Source of the DNA: Phlebopus portentosus
Taxonomy: Eukaryota > Basidiomycota > Agaricomycetes > Boletales > Boletinellaceae
NCBI GenBank assembly: GCA_037892935.1
Contig: JAYXKI010000016.1
Location: 124,001-188,000, forward strand
DNA length: 64,000 nucleotides
Reading direction: 5' to 3'
The translations under genes and the position numbers were made by a program. Below the pieces are notes generated by a model. The model did not search any database, was not told the origin of the DNA, and saw only the letters and a list, made by a program, of their open reading frames with translations. Numbering within the stretch: the stretch's first letter is position 1; each line of letters begins with the position of its first letter. Shown here piece by piece: positions 45,183 through 55,500 of the stretch.

Positions 45183-47283
45183 ATGTCCGCAACGTCAGAT
45201 GCAGCTCTCACCCAGATCCTGCTGCAGCTCCAGGAATTGCAGAAGTCCCAGCAGGTCCTCGCAGCCAAGGTGGGTGGCGTCTCGTGTATGTGCTGCATTT
45301 GCGCGTGCAGACATTCAACGGCATCTCATTTCGCGTTACTGATGTGAAGCTGATAGGTTGACTCTATCCTAACCTCAGGATCGAGCTCGCCGCGCGTCTC
45401 GACAAGCACCACTCCGATTCCGATCAGTGGCGGCCGGGACACACCCTCGACGCAACCTTCCGTGGACCCGCACGCTGCATCCCCTACTCAATCAGTCGTC
45501 GCTCTTTCATCCACATTGCTTTCAACCATCGGCTCGCCTCCGAAGAATGAGGTGTCCTTGCCTTCAGAGAAGGAACGTGAACGTGCTTTGTTCCCGTCAC
45601 GAGTGATCTTGACTAGTGAGTGAGCGTGTCCGGAGCATGTATGCGCTTCTTATCCTTCTCTCCTTTCTCCTTAGCGTACCCCGATCAACATGGCATAAAG
45701 CCTTACCCTCTCACATGGGGCGCAGAAGATCCGAAAGTTCGCGGTCCGGTCATCTGTTCGCGCCTTGTACCGTCGATTAAACAGCGCAATGCGATTGGAG
45801 CTCATTCAGGCTCGTATTCGATTTATCGTGCACTCGCAATAGCGCTCGGCACGCTCTCCCCAACGCATAAGCCCTCGTACGCGCTTACGGAGCCTCCGGT
45901 ATCCATCCCGCCCGTCCCGGCATGGTTCAACCCATCGAAGATCGTTTCGTTTGATCCTTGGGGACACCTTGTACCCCAGGTATTCCGCGACGAAATGGAG
46001 GAGAAGGGCCTTGATATTCGCCCGAGTATTGCTGTTACCAAGGCGCATATTAAGTTGTCTGAATTGGATGAGGCCGCTCGAAAAGGCGATATTCCCCTTG
46101 ATGGACGAATCGTTCTGAAGAGTAGGCCGTTGCATAACGCGGATGGAACCGAGAGTAATGCCGATCCTGGAGTCGAGCTCGTCACTAGTAAAGCTGCGGT
46201 CGAACCCGTCTGGCATCTTCCGGGTGTTGCAGAGCGTTTTGGCATGCAAGTATTTTCTACGTCTAAATTCATATTTAGGCATAGTGTTAACCTTCCGATC
46301 TAGTTCCGAGTCGCTCCTTCGCAGAGCACTTTTCGAAGAAACTGGCGGAATGTATCCGGAACTCATTACTCGTCCGGACGTGAAGGTCTTCCTGCCTCCC
46401 ATAGGAGGCTTGACGGTCTATATTTGTTCGTAATAGATCACTCTCCATTTCACTCCGTTAACAATCTTCTCTTAATTCAGTTGGTCCACCTGAATACATG
46501 CGTGATGAATCAAAGGAACTCACGTTGCGCGTTCATGATGAATGTAAGTATTCTTTTAACTATTCCTGGTTGATGATTTTTCACAGCTCTTTCGTTTCTC
46601 TGAAGGCAATGGCTCCGATGTCTTCGGCTCGGACATCTGTACTTGCAAGCCGTACCTCGTCTTCGCCATCGAGGAATGCGTACGTTGCGCGCAACGTGGT
46701 GGTGTCGGCGTTGTTGTCTACTTCCGAAAGGAAGGACGTGCACTTGGTGAAGTCACAAAGTGGGTCAAGTTTAGTTGGTACTGCTCTTCAGCATTCATTA
46801 AACCCATTTTCCTTGATCCAGATACTTGGTCTACAACTTGCGAAAACGTGGTGGTGACTCTGCGGATAAGTACTTCAAGTCCACGGAGATGATCGCTGGC
46901 GTGAAGGATATGCGGTTCCAAGCTCTCATGCCCGATGTTCTTCACTGGCTCGGGATTACGAAGATCGATAACATGGTGTCCATGAGCGACATGTGCGTTT
47001 GTGTTTGCATTTCAATCCTGGATACTTCCTGGTTAAATTCAATTATTGTTACTTGACACTGATAATGCATCATTCAACAACTTCTAGGAAATACAACGCC
47101 ATCGTACAATCCGGGATTTCCATCCTCAAGCGGTACGACCTCCCCGAGCACCTCATCCCGCCAGATTCGCGCGTCGAGATTGATGCGAAAATCGCTTCTG
47201 GGTACTTTACGAGCGGGAAGAAGATCACCGAGGCGGATTTGGCGAAAACCGTTGGTCGTACGTGGGAAGAGGCAGACCATTGA
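45183..47283 (+). CDS. URC1: URC1-like GTP cyclohydrolase II-related protein (uracil catabolism)
   Basis: Eight exons, consistent phases: 45183-45269, 45357-45615, 45675-46249, 46311-46425, 46481-46543, 46606-46759, 46822-46992, 47088-47283 (539 aa). After a Ser/Thr/Pro-rich N-terminus comes the N-terminal fungal domain (GAHSGSYSIYRALAIALGTL, FEETGGMYPELITRP), then the cyclohydrolase II core: HDECNGSDVFGSDICTC (zinc-ligand Cys residues), GGVGVVVYFRKEGRALGEV, YNLRKRGGDSADKYF and RFQALMPDVLHWLGI. In Lachancea kluyveri, URC1 is needed to use uracil as nitrogen source by a non-classical pathway. This protein has the same architecture, which differs from RIB1-type enzymes by the long N-terminal domain. 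The acceptor of intron 3 (46310) was chosen among two AGs to keep the frame. Confidence 0.88.
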
Positions 47284-48135
47284 ATCGTTCTTCACTAGTG
47301 CCACTGTTGTCGGACCATTTCCAACCAAGCTTTTTGTGGAAACATGCGCGACTAGGATCTCCTTTCCTTTTAGACTCAGAATGTAATCCGATATTGCAGA
47401 ATTCAGTGCCAGTATATCACCTTCTTTCTTTCCTTGCTTCCGTCAACGTAAGATAGAGACGCTCGAACATTCCGCGAAAGGCAGATCGGTTGATGGTATC
47501 GACGCAAGAATAGATACGTAAAATCCAAACGATTTTCAGTAGGAATCGCACGCACGTTTTGAGTGAGAATCTGGGTCTGAGAAAGTTGGGACCCTGATTC
47601 CTGTGCAAAATCCACAACAATTGATTCCGCTTGGGAGAAGAAAAACATCCGAGACAGACCGTTTGCGCTTGTGAAACAACGTACTGTAAGTAAGTCTTCG
47701 CGAAAATGGTAGATATAGTTGATTTTTGACAAGTCTGCAAGATTTGGCCGGGTATAAGGATAGGTAAGTATATACATAAAACAAACTGCCACGAGAGAGA
47801 GAAGCTTTCCTGAATCAAAAAATGTAAAAAGTCGTCCGAGAGGAAAGTTGTCGAAGAGGAGAAGAAAATGAAATAAGTCGGGACGGAAAAGGAGACGAGA
47901 GGAGAGGAAGATTAGCAGCTCAACCCAGCGAATCAGGTACAGTAACTCTGTCAGAACATAACGGCGAGGCATGAACGAGGGATGTGGAGATTGGAAGTGA
48001 GGAGTGAGGACGCGATTGGGGCGATAATGTCCCAAGGATCAAGGTTCGACGATGCGTTCTGAGAACAAAGCACACATTGAATGAATGAAAGACGAACAAA
48101 AATGAAGGATGCTCACCACCGTTCATCTATCGAAA
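47284..48135. other. intergenic region between convergent genes
   Basis: Minus-strand frames (48035-47403, 47818-47417) are long but compositionally poor and lack splice-supported homology. Probably 3' UTRs of URC1 and the small SPT subunit gene. No gene is supported. Confidence 0.4.
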
Positions 48136-48608
48136 CTACGTCCGGGGAGGAAGCGAGACGTCGGACCCGGAGAGGTAATACCGGGCTTGCTGGGTCGCGA
48201 ACCAGACAGCATGAGGGAAGTACCTGACGAACGCAGCGGTGACGAGGAGGGTAACGCTACCCGTGATGATAACTGTTGTATGTATATAACGCATTTGAGA
48301 CATACGACATTCAGCAAATAGACACGTCGAAAAGAACAAAAAAAAAAACCCCAAAAAAAACAAGCACAGAAGCAAAAAACGAAAGACGGCAAGAAGAACA
48401 AAATCTGGGAGCAAGTGGGAATGAAATGTTGCTCACAGATGAGGACGATCTCCCAGGTCTCCAACATGGACAACGCGAACGTCGTCGTCAGTTTCATCCA
48501 AAGCCGCCAAAAGAAACCAGCTATAAGGCCCTCTGGCTGCTGGTACTGATATCCCCTCTTCTTGCTGGACATCGAGCCCTTCTGGTGAACATCTTGGTTG
48601 GGCGTCAT
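48136..48608 (-). CDS. small subunit of serine palmitoyltransferase (ssSPT-like)
   Basis: Two exons, 48437-48608 and 48136-48272 (102 aa), joined across a 164-nt intron (GTGAGC...CAACAG) that contains long A runs on the plus strand. The product has the ssSPT hallmark ALSMLETWEIVLI (mammalian proteins have a very similar MLEPWE segment) followed by a second hydrophobic stretch (IITGSVTLLVTAAFVRYF). It would sit in the ER membrane and stimulate the Lcb1/Lcb2 enzyme at the first step of sphingolipid synthesis. N-terminal Gln/Lys-rich extension; alternative starts at MSSKKR or MKLTTT are possible. Confidence 0.75.
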
Positions 48609-48747
48609 GTAACAGCGATTGATGTGGGAGGAAGATAAGAGGAGTAGCGCGGCATCTGAAGTTGAAGTATTTATTTATTGAGGTATATAGCACCGCTGCT
48701 GCTTGCACCGCAGCTCACTCTCTCCCTCTTCTCGTCATAATACAATA
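48609..48747. promoter_or_regulatory. 139-bp bidirectional promoter region
   Basis: It separates the divergent start codons of the ssSPT-like gene (48608, minus) and the SDR gene (48748, plus). A TATATAG-like motif occurs at 48683-48689. No other gene fits, so the segment must serve both directions. Confidence 0.5.
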
Positions 48748-49859
48748 ATGCAGTCTGGCATACCCGCAGAACAGAAAGTGGCCATCATAACCGGAGCGTC
48801 GTCAGGTTATTCAGCCTTTATTTACTTGACTAATAATTTATCTCTCTCTCTTTCTGTGCGAAGGAATCGGAAGAGAGACTGCCATCGCACTTTCAGCTAA
48901 TAATTGGAGACTCGTCCTCACAGCTCGTTCTCAGGCAGGGCTCGAAGAAACCGCATCGCTCTGCTCTGGGCCAGTGCCCTGTCTCGTATCAGGAGATATA
49001 ACTAACGAGCAGTACGTCGTATTCGCGTTCGAAGCAGCCAGGAGAGAATATGGCATGTCCTACGTGAACTCATAGGGCAAAAAACACTGATTTTAAACAG
49101 GACGGTTGGACCTCCTATTCAATGTAACTGCCGCCCAATCAGCTCAAGCTCATTCTTAAAAATAATGCTTTTTTCCCAAGAACGCTGGAATAAATGCTCC
49201 AGCTGTGCCAATGGAAGAATTACCATTGTCGAAATTCCAGGATGTGATGAATACGAACGTCGTAGCTGCGTTTCTCTGCACTCGCGAGGCTTTCAAGATG
49301 TTCAAGAGTCAGAACCCACAAGGCGGTGAGCACGAATTGATTTCTGAGCGTATGTGCGTCCAGCTGAGATAAAACCTGTCGCAGGACGCATAATTAATAA
49401 CGGGTCTATATCCTCGCATACACCCCGTCCGCACAGTGTTGCATATACTGCATCTAAGCACGCCATAGCAGGTCTCACAAAGTCTACCGCTCTAGACGGC
49501 CGCGCATTCAACATTGCTTGTACCCAGATCAACATAGGTAAGTTTCTTGAGCACGGGAATCGAGAAGATCCTAAGTGAATTCAATGACTAGGAAACGCGC
49601 GAACCGACATGGCCGCTCGTCTTGAGCAAGGAGCGTTGCAGCCCAACGGAGAAATCAAACCCGAGCCTATGATGAACGCCAAGCACGTTGCTGACACTAT
49701 AGTGCATATTGCCAGCCTTCCGAATACCGTCTCGGTCCTTGAGATGGATATCATGTACGTACCATCTATACACGCTTTCGGGATGATCCTAAACTGGTAC
49801 GACGCTCCGGTCTTTAAACATCTAGGGCGACTGGAATGCCATTCGTCGGAAGAGGCTGA
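48748..49859 (+). CDS. short-chain dehydrogenase/reductase (SDR)
   Basis: Seven exons: 48748-48805, 48864-49052, 49101-49123, 49181-49325, 49385-49537, 49592-49754, 49826-49859 (254 aa, classical SDR length). Motifs: TGASSGIG nucleotide-binding loop, NNAG-equivalent FNNAGINAP, NGSIS with the catalytic Ser, and YTASKH (catalytic Tyr-x-x-x-Lys). The C-terminus [11 protein letters not shown] is typical of fungal SDRs. The substrate cannot be told. Exon 3 is only 23 nt, and the intron before it appears to use a GC donor (GCATGT...AACAG), because the GT alternatives break the frame. Cytosolic by lack of targeting signals. Confidence 0.85.
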
Positions 49860-50031
49860 CAAGTCTGTATGTAAACAAGTCTCACGATGTATTTTCATGG
49901 ACCTAGAGCTGTACATGTATCAGAGCAGAGCGTATCGCAAGATGTGCGGCTTCAAGGAAAATAGCTACACAAGAGTCAGGGAAACGAATGACTGGAAAAC
50001 TAGGGCGACTGGCGTGAAGCCTATCTCGATT

Positions 50032-50753
50032 TCATCGGCTACGGCTGCGATTGTCCTCAGATCTGTATGATCTGGACCTGGAAGATCGCGATGGGCTGCG
50101 CCTACGTTTGCTGCTGCGATACCGACGACTTCTAGAATGGGATGACGGACCCGACGATATCGAACGCGATCTGCTGCGACTAGATCCCGAATCTGAAGAC
50201 CTCGAGCTTGAGCTCGAAGAATCTGAATCTGACAAATCGGAGTCCGAGTCTGAGCTAGATTCGGATTCGCTAGAGGATGGGAAACTCGTCAAACAACTGC
50301 ATTTGCCACCGCGAATACTTGAGACGCACCTGTCCGACCTCTTCCTTTTCTTGCTCTCAATAGCCTTCGTAACCGCCCTCTCCTTTTCCTTTGCCTCTAG
50401 GATCTTGTTCGCCATACCGGACCTATCTGCCATCAGCACGAAAAAAAAGGTAAGGAGCATCGTGTACGTACTTATTCTTAAACTCATCCGGTACCTCTAT
50501 TTCAGGTTTCACCTTTGCAAGAAGCTTTGGGTTGTTAAGTAACTGCGTCCTCGAAGGCCGCGAGACGTATGGCCTTTCGTTTTTGCATTGGTATGTGAAA
50601 TGCCCTAATGTGAGTGAGTACATGTGTTGCTCAGAAGTTGATGCAGAGGCAAGGGGGAACAAACTCACCCTTCTTGAGACATCTCTGACATAGCGTCTGG
50701 GGAGTCGCTCTAGGGCTGTTCGCAGATGGCTTGTGAGGCGCGTACTTGGACAT
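50032..50753 (-). CDS. zinc-knuckle, SR-rich protein (ZCCHC10-like)
   Basis: Four exons: 50669-50753, 50472-50604, 50330-50422, 50032-50269 (182 aa). The product begins MSKYAPHKPSANSP. It has a CCHC knuckle split by intron 1 (CQRCLKKGHFTYQCKNERPY) followed by VSRPSRTQLLNNPKL, the arrangement of ZCCHC10 proteins. Then comes a basic helix (ANKILEAKEKERAVTKAIES, KKRKRS) and a long Ser/Asp/Glu then Ser/Arg repeat tail. It probably binds RNA in the nucleus. The large plus-strand ORF 50051-50542 is only the shadow of the SR repeat. The gene converges with the SDR gene (172 bp between stops) and diverges from IWR1 (142 bp). Confidence 0.8.
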
Positions 50754-50895
50754 GTTGTTCGTTTGCAGGAGTCGGGACAAGGTCCCGGCATCAGAGTTGA
50801 GGTCGATCAGCGTGCACGTGAATGGAGCCACGTGAGGCACTGTGGTCGTGATTAACACACCTTTGCTTTCAGACTTGGTTTCTCTCTCGGCGACT

Positions 50896-52154
50896 ATGAG
50901 TGCTGTAGATGACCATGATAAGTCCTCACATGGCGAAGTCACGATTATCAGAATCAAGAGAAAACGTAGCGAGGATGTCCCAGATATGCTCGGTATGTAT
51001 CCATGTCCTACCATTCTTCGCAGAACTCATGGATCATTGATCAGTCGTTGACAATAACGATAACAATGATGGTAAAGGAGCGAAGAGGAGGAGACCAGCG
51101 AGGAGTGTCTTTCAATTTGCCGAAAGTATAGGAGAAGATGAATGGAGGAAGATGAAGCAGGATGAGCTTAGAGTACGTCCGGGCATGTCTTGTTGCCCAT
51201 CAAGAGACGTGGTTTGCTCAACTTGACAGAATCTTATCTCTGCACTGTCGAGATCGCCAAAGGCAGCCAATCTTGTGCCGAAGAGAGAGGCACCTTCGAG
51301 CCCGATCTCAACTAAACGCCGGAGGAGCAGCACGCAAAACGATCCGTCGGTGCGAAAATACCGTGTTATTGCTCATGGAACACAACCAGAACGACGACCT
51401 TCACGATTTTATCCTATGCCGTAGGTTAAATTCAAATATTTGGGACTCACCTCTTGTCTGATAACTGATAGTCCGAAGGTTCGATCTACCAAAGATGTAG
51501 AAAAGCCCTCGAAGTCTGGCATTAAAATCTACGAGGCAGAGCTGGCGCTTTCTGAGGCCCCACAAGAGGTCGACCCGGAGATGGAGAAGTTCCAACAATT
51601 ACTTCAAGACTACCTTAAAGGTACTTCAGAAGAGTGATCCTTTACTTTCTTATGCTGATTCTTCCTTTCCGTTCAAGTCCACGAGGACATACCCCAATTT
51701 ACTCCCGAGAATCCCAACACCCCAAGAGCAGGTGTTCCGCCATCAACATCCGGAGACTACGTATATGACATATTCTATTACCGTCCTGCGACATTGTTAG
51801 AACGAATGAACATGACGAACGCGGCAACGATATCCGGTCTTCCTTCTGATTTTGACATGGAAGACGAATTTGAGTCCGATTCGGAGATTGAAGATGAGGC
51901 AGATGAAGACTCGAATGGTGTGTGTATCTGCTTTCGGACTGGATGCCGTCACTGATCGCTGAGAGGTCTACAGCGGAAGACTATTATAAGAACGATTACC
52001 CGGATGAGGAGTCATCGGATGCAAGCAGCAAAGCGAGCGGTACGTATTTCGGTCATTATGTTAACCGGAAATTTCTGAATCTGGCATATTCCAAGATTTT
52101 TGGTCTGAAGACGAATACGACGATGTCCGAGGTCGCTTCCAACCTGACTACTGA
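50896..52154 (+). CDS. IWR1: IWR1 family protein (RNA polymerase II nuclear import)
   Basis: Seven exons: 50896-50992, 51045-51172, 51230-51420, 51472-51620, 51678-51917, 51974-52039, 52096-52154 (309 aa). Features: basic N-terminal region with KRRRPARSVFQFAE, KYRVIAHGTQPERRPSRFYP, then the IWR1 domain: DYVYDIFYYRPATL, a Glu/Asp-rich linker, EDYYKNDYPDEESSD and the terminal DEYDDVRGRFQPDY. In yeast, Iwr1 binds assembled Pol II and carries it into the nucleus. Exon phases all join. The gene shares a 142-bp promoter with the divergent zinc-knuckle gene and converges on the phytochrome gene. Confidence 0.88.
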
Positions 52155-52544
52155 CCGTCTCACTTTTTTATACTTTTCGTCTTTCGGTGGAGAGCAAATA
52201 GGACTCTCAGACTTCGGAACGGATATTCGACCACGAAAGTAATGTATGTATTCAGCTACGTTAAAGCACTTATCGACAGTATGCATATAGTACAGGGGCT
52301 TTTGAGTGTACTCTCGACGTCTCAAACACATGTACAAGATGATGCGGCTACAAGGCAACTACATTCTATAAGGCGCTGGTGCTGTATGCATGACAAGAAA
52401 AGAGAAAGCACAAACGACGAACCTCCTTAAAGCAAATCTGAAAACACATCTGAACCGTATTGATATATGAAAAACTCGTGTATGCATGGTACAGCGAATC
52501 ACTTCGCATGTCAGAAAACCCAAGACAGAGAGAGAGGACTGAAA

Positions 52545-55500
52545 CTATTGTTCTTTCCTTGCTTTTAACTCATAGTTCGCCTTTGCTTCTTCAAACCAGC
52601 CACCGTCTTCCCAGTTGCAGCCTGATCTGTAGACTGCACTGTTCCGCTCTTCGGGATCGTGGATACCGGCCAGGATCTGGCGCAATCGCTTGAATTCGAT
52701 CGGCTTGAGTATCCAACCATCCATTCCGTAGCTACGCATCTCCTCGCGCTGACGCTCCATAAGAGATGCGGAGACAGCGAAGATAGGGATGCGGCCGCCG
52801 TTCAATTTCCTTGATTCACGTTCTTGGTTTGGCCCTGAAGGCGACTCGGAGTCCAGCTCTCGAATCGCCTTTGCAGCGTCAAACCCGTTAAGAATCGGCA
52901 TCCTGGACGGAAGTTCGTTATAAGTTCGCACTTCCGGTGCATGAAGAACATACTGAATATCCATGAGGATGCAGTCAAAATCTCTGTCATCTTTGATCGC
53001 ATCTACTCCCTCTCGGCCGTCCCTGGCCCCGACTACGGAGTGACCATCCAGGGTGAGACGTTTGATCAGTATCGAGCGATTTATGTGATCATCCTGAATC
53101 AAGATGTCAGAGCTTCACGGAGGAACCCCAACGGGTCTACGAAAATACCTCTACGACGAGCACCCTCAACTTGTCGCTAAGTGAGGACTGAGATGAGGAG
53201 GCACGGGATGGGCATCGGTTAGCAAAGGGTGGTGACAGTCGCGCAGGCACGGGAGTCGGTGCCATAGTCTTAAATTGAGAAGACTCGACCGACTTGTCTA
53301 CATCGAAATCATCGACCTTCAATCCCTTAATTGGGAAGCGCGAATCAGTGACAGGGAATGTACCCTCCTTCTCAGGAGCGCTCATTATGGCTTGTCTCCG
53401 TCGTTCTCTCGGCTCTTTCTTGGCCCTCGGTCTCTTCATATGATCCGACTGAAGAGCTTCAATCATGCCGTCAATTTCGCTCGAGTCACTGCTCTTGCGG
53501 CTGCGCAAAGACTGAACCGATGTACTGCCAGTGGAATGCGTCGGAGATATGGAACTGGTATTATCTGAAGATGGTAACTCGAACGGAATCAGGAATGAGA
53601 ATCGTGACCCTTCGTTCGGTTTTGAGTCGACGCGAAGCTGGCCACCCAATTGTTCAACAATTCTGGCGACAACGGCAAGACCAAGGCCTACGGGCAGCGT
53701 TTTAGCAGGGAACGCACATTGACAAGAAAAACTTACCGAGGCCAGGAGTCTCACTTGATCGGGACACCGAAGATTCAACTTGCTCAAACTCTCTAAATAT
53801 GTTTGCCAACTTTGTGCTCTCTATTCCACAACCTGTGTCCCCGACAATTATTTCGACCGCGACTTCCTTCGAGTCTCGAAGACCGCGAGGTTCCTCGAAC
53901 TTGTGACACGATACACTTACTTTCCCTTCGGTCGTGTATTTGACTTGAAAGCGCAGTTAGCTCAGACGTAATACAACGAAGTGGAGCTATGTACCGGCAT
54001 TTGCGGTGAGATTCGCCACCACCGTACGGATCTTCTGGGAATCACCAATGACCATTTTTGGACTGCCTGACAGGTCTAAATCGAAGTCAACTCTGCGCCG
54101 AACGGCCTCGTTCCTAAGAGGTAATATGTGAGCGTTGTTTTACAGGACGAATGATGAACGTACCTGTAGAGCTGGACTGCATCAGAAATCGCTTCATGAA
54201 GATTAAACGGTTCATTAAAGTAAGTTTCATTTCCAGATTCAAGTCTCGTCAAATCCTGTAATAACTCCTCGTGAGTTTCCGAAAAGAAAGCCAGGTAGGA
54301 CGGCGTCATCCTTACGAGCAGGTCGTTGATAGTGAACAACAAGCTCTGCATCAATAGTGAGTATGTAGACCAAAATAATCAATATACTTATGAATGTACC
54401 TTGGACGCAGAATGCGACCTTGCAAGATTCTCGCGAGTTTCGGAATCCAGCGGACCGTTAAGAGCCATTTCGAGGTAGCTGCGTAAATTAAGCACCTGAT
54501 TTGTGCATGAATCAAAGCAGTAGACACACTTTATAATATGGTTCAATGGAGTCCGCACTTCGCACAAAATTGTAAGCCTTTAGAAAGCCGGTAGCTAACA
54601 AACGCACCTTCGTGGCTAGCGTTAGATAGCAAAATATTCGTAAGCTGCGTAGTCTGCAGAGCAGACTCCTTCTGTCTCCAAACTTCGATAAACTTGACGA
54701 AATTTTATTAGATACTAGTATTTGTAGATAGACAATGCATACCTTCCCGTATACCAGCGCAAGGACACCTGCAGTTTCCATTTGTTCTTCTGTCCATGCC
54801 CGACACCTACCTGCAACAGTTTCGGACCAGATCTACAACGAACGGTGTATTAGGGACGGAACTCAGCATACCCACCCGACTAACTTTGAAAGACTTCCGT
54901 GGTTCCAATACTGATTCCTCGGTATCATCCTTATAGGGCTTTCCGGCCCAATGAACATCTCGAAGCTGACCTTTGCGTAGGAAGACGATGAAGTCTTTGC
55001 CTCCTCTAGACAAAGGTACGTATAGAAGACCTGCGATGATTTCCAGGCCACTTGGCAACTGCAAATCTGGAAAATCTTTAACGACCGATTGAGAAACTTG
55101 CATAAGCCTAAACAGAAGTATAAGCGCAACCTCTTGTAGGGAGATTGAGCAAATGACTCACGTGAATTGCTTCAGCCTCAAGTATTCTGCAACTACAAGT
55201 ATCTCTTGACTATGCTGATTTTGACCCAAGATCTTCGCCCCGTCTCCGATGACAAGAACACCAAAGTCAGCATCAAAGAGGCCGAGAAGATCTTCTGCAT
55301 TCGACACGATGTATCCAGTCGGGTGCGAGTCGGTTGGAAGAGTACTAATCTAAATCTGTTGTTAGAAATGCAAGTTAAAAAAGCTGATACTGATCGGTAC
55401 CAGTTTCCGCGTAAGCAAGCGCTGCGCATAGCTCAACCTCTCAATATTGCGGGATACGGAATCACTAAGTAGTCGCAGCATTTGCCGGACGGGGAAAGAC

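Noticed and set aside
46250..46296. Alternative acceptor or GC donor for intron 3 of the URC1-like gene
   Set aside because: They need a GC donor or put a stop in frame; GT at 46250 with AG at 46310 keeps the FEETGGMYPEL frame.
47403..48035. 210-codon minus-strand ORF between URC1 and the ssSPT-like gene
   Set aside because: Phe/Leu/Ser-rich, without start context, domain or splice support; several frames are equally open here.
50051..50542. 163-codon plus-strand ORF rich in Leu/Asp/Glu
   Set aside because: Antisense shadow of the Ser/Arg repeat of the zinc-knuckle gene.
54785..54811. GTAGGT at 54810 as an intron donor in the phytochrome gene
   Set aside because: Reading straight through gives the conserved AGRCRAWTEEQMETAGVLAL segment, so no intron is used there.
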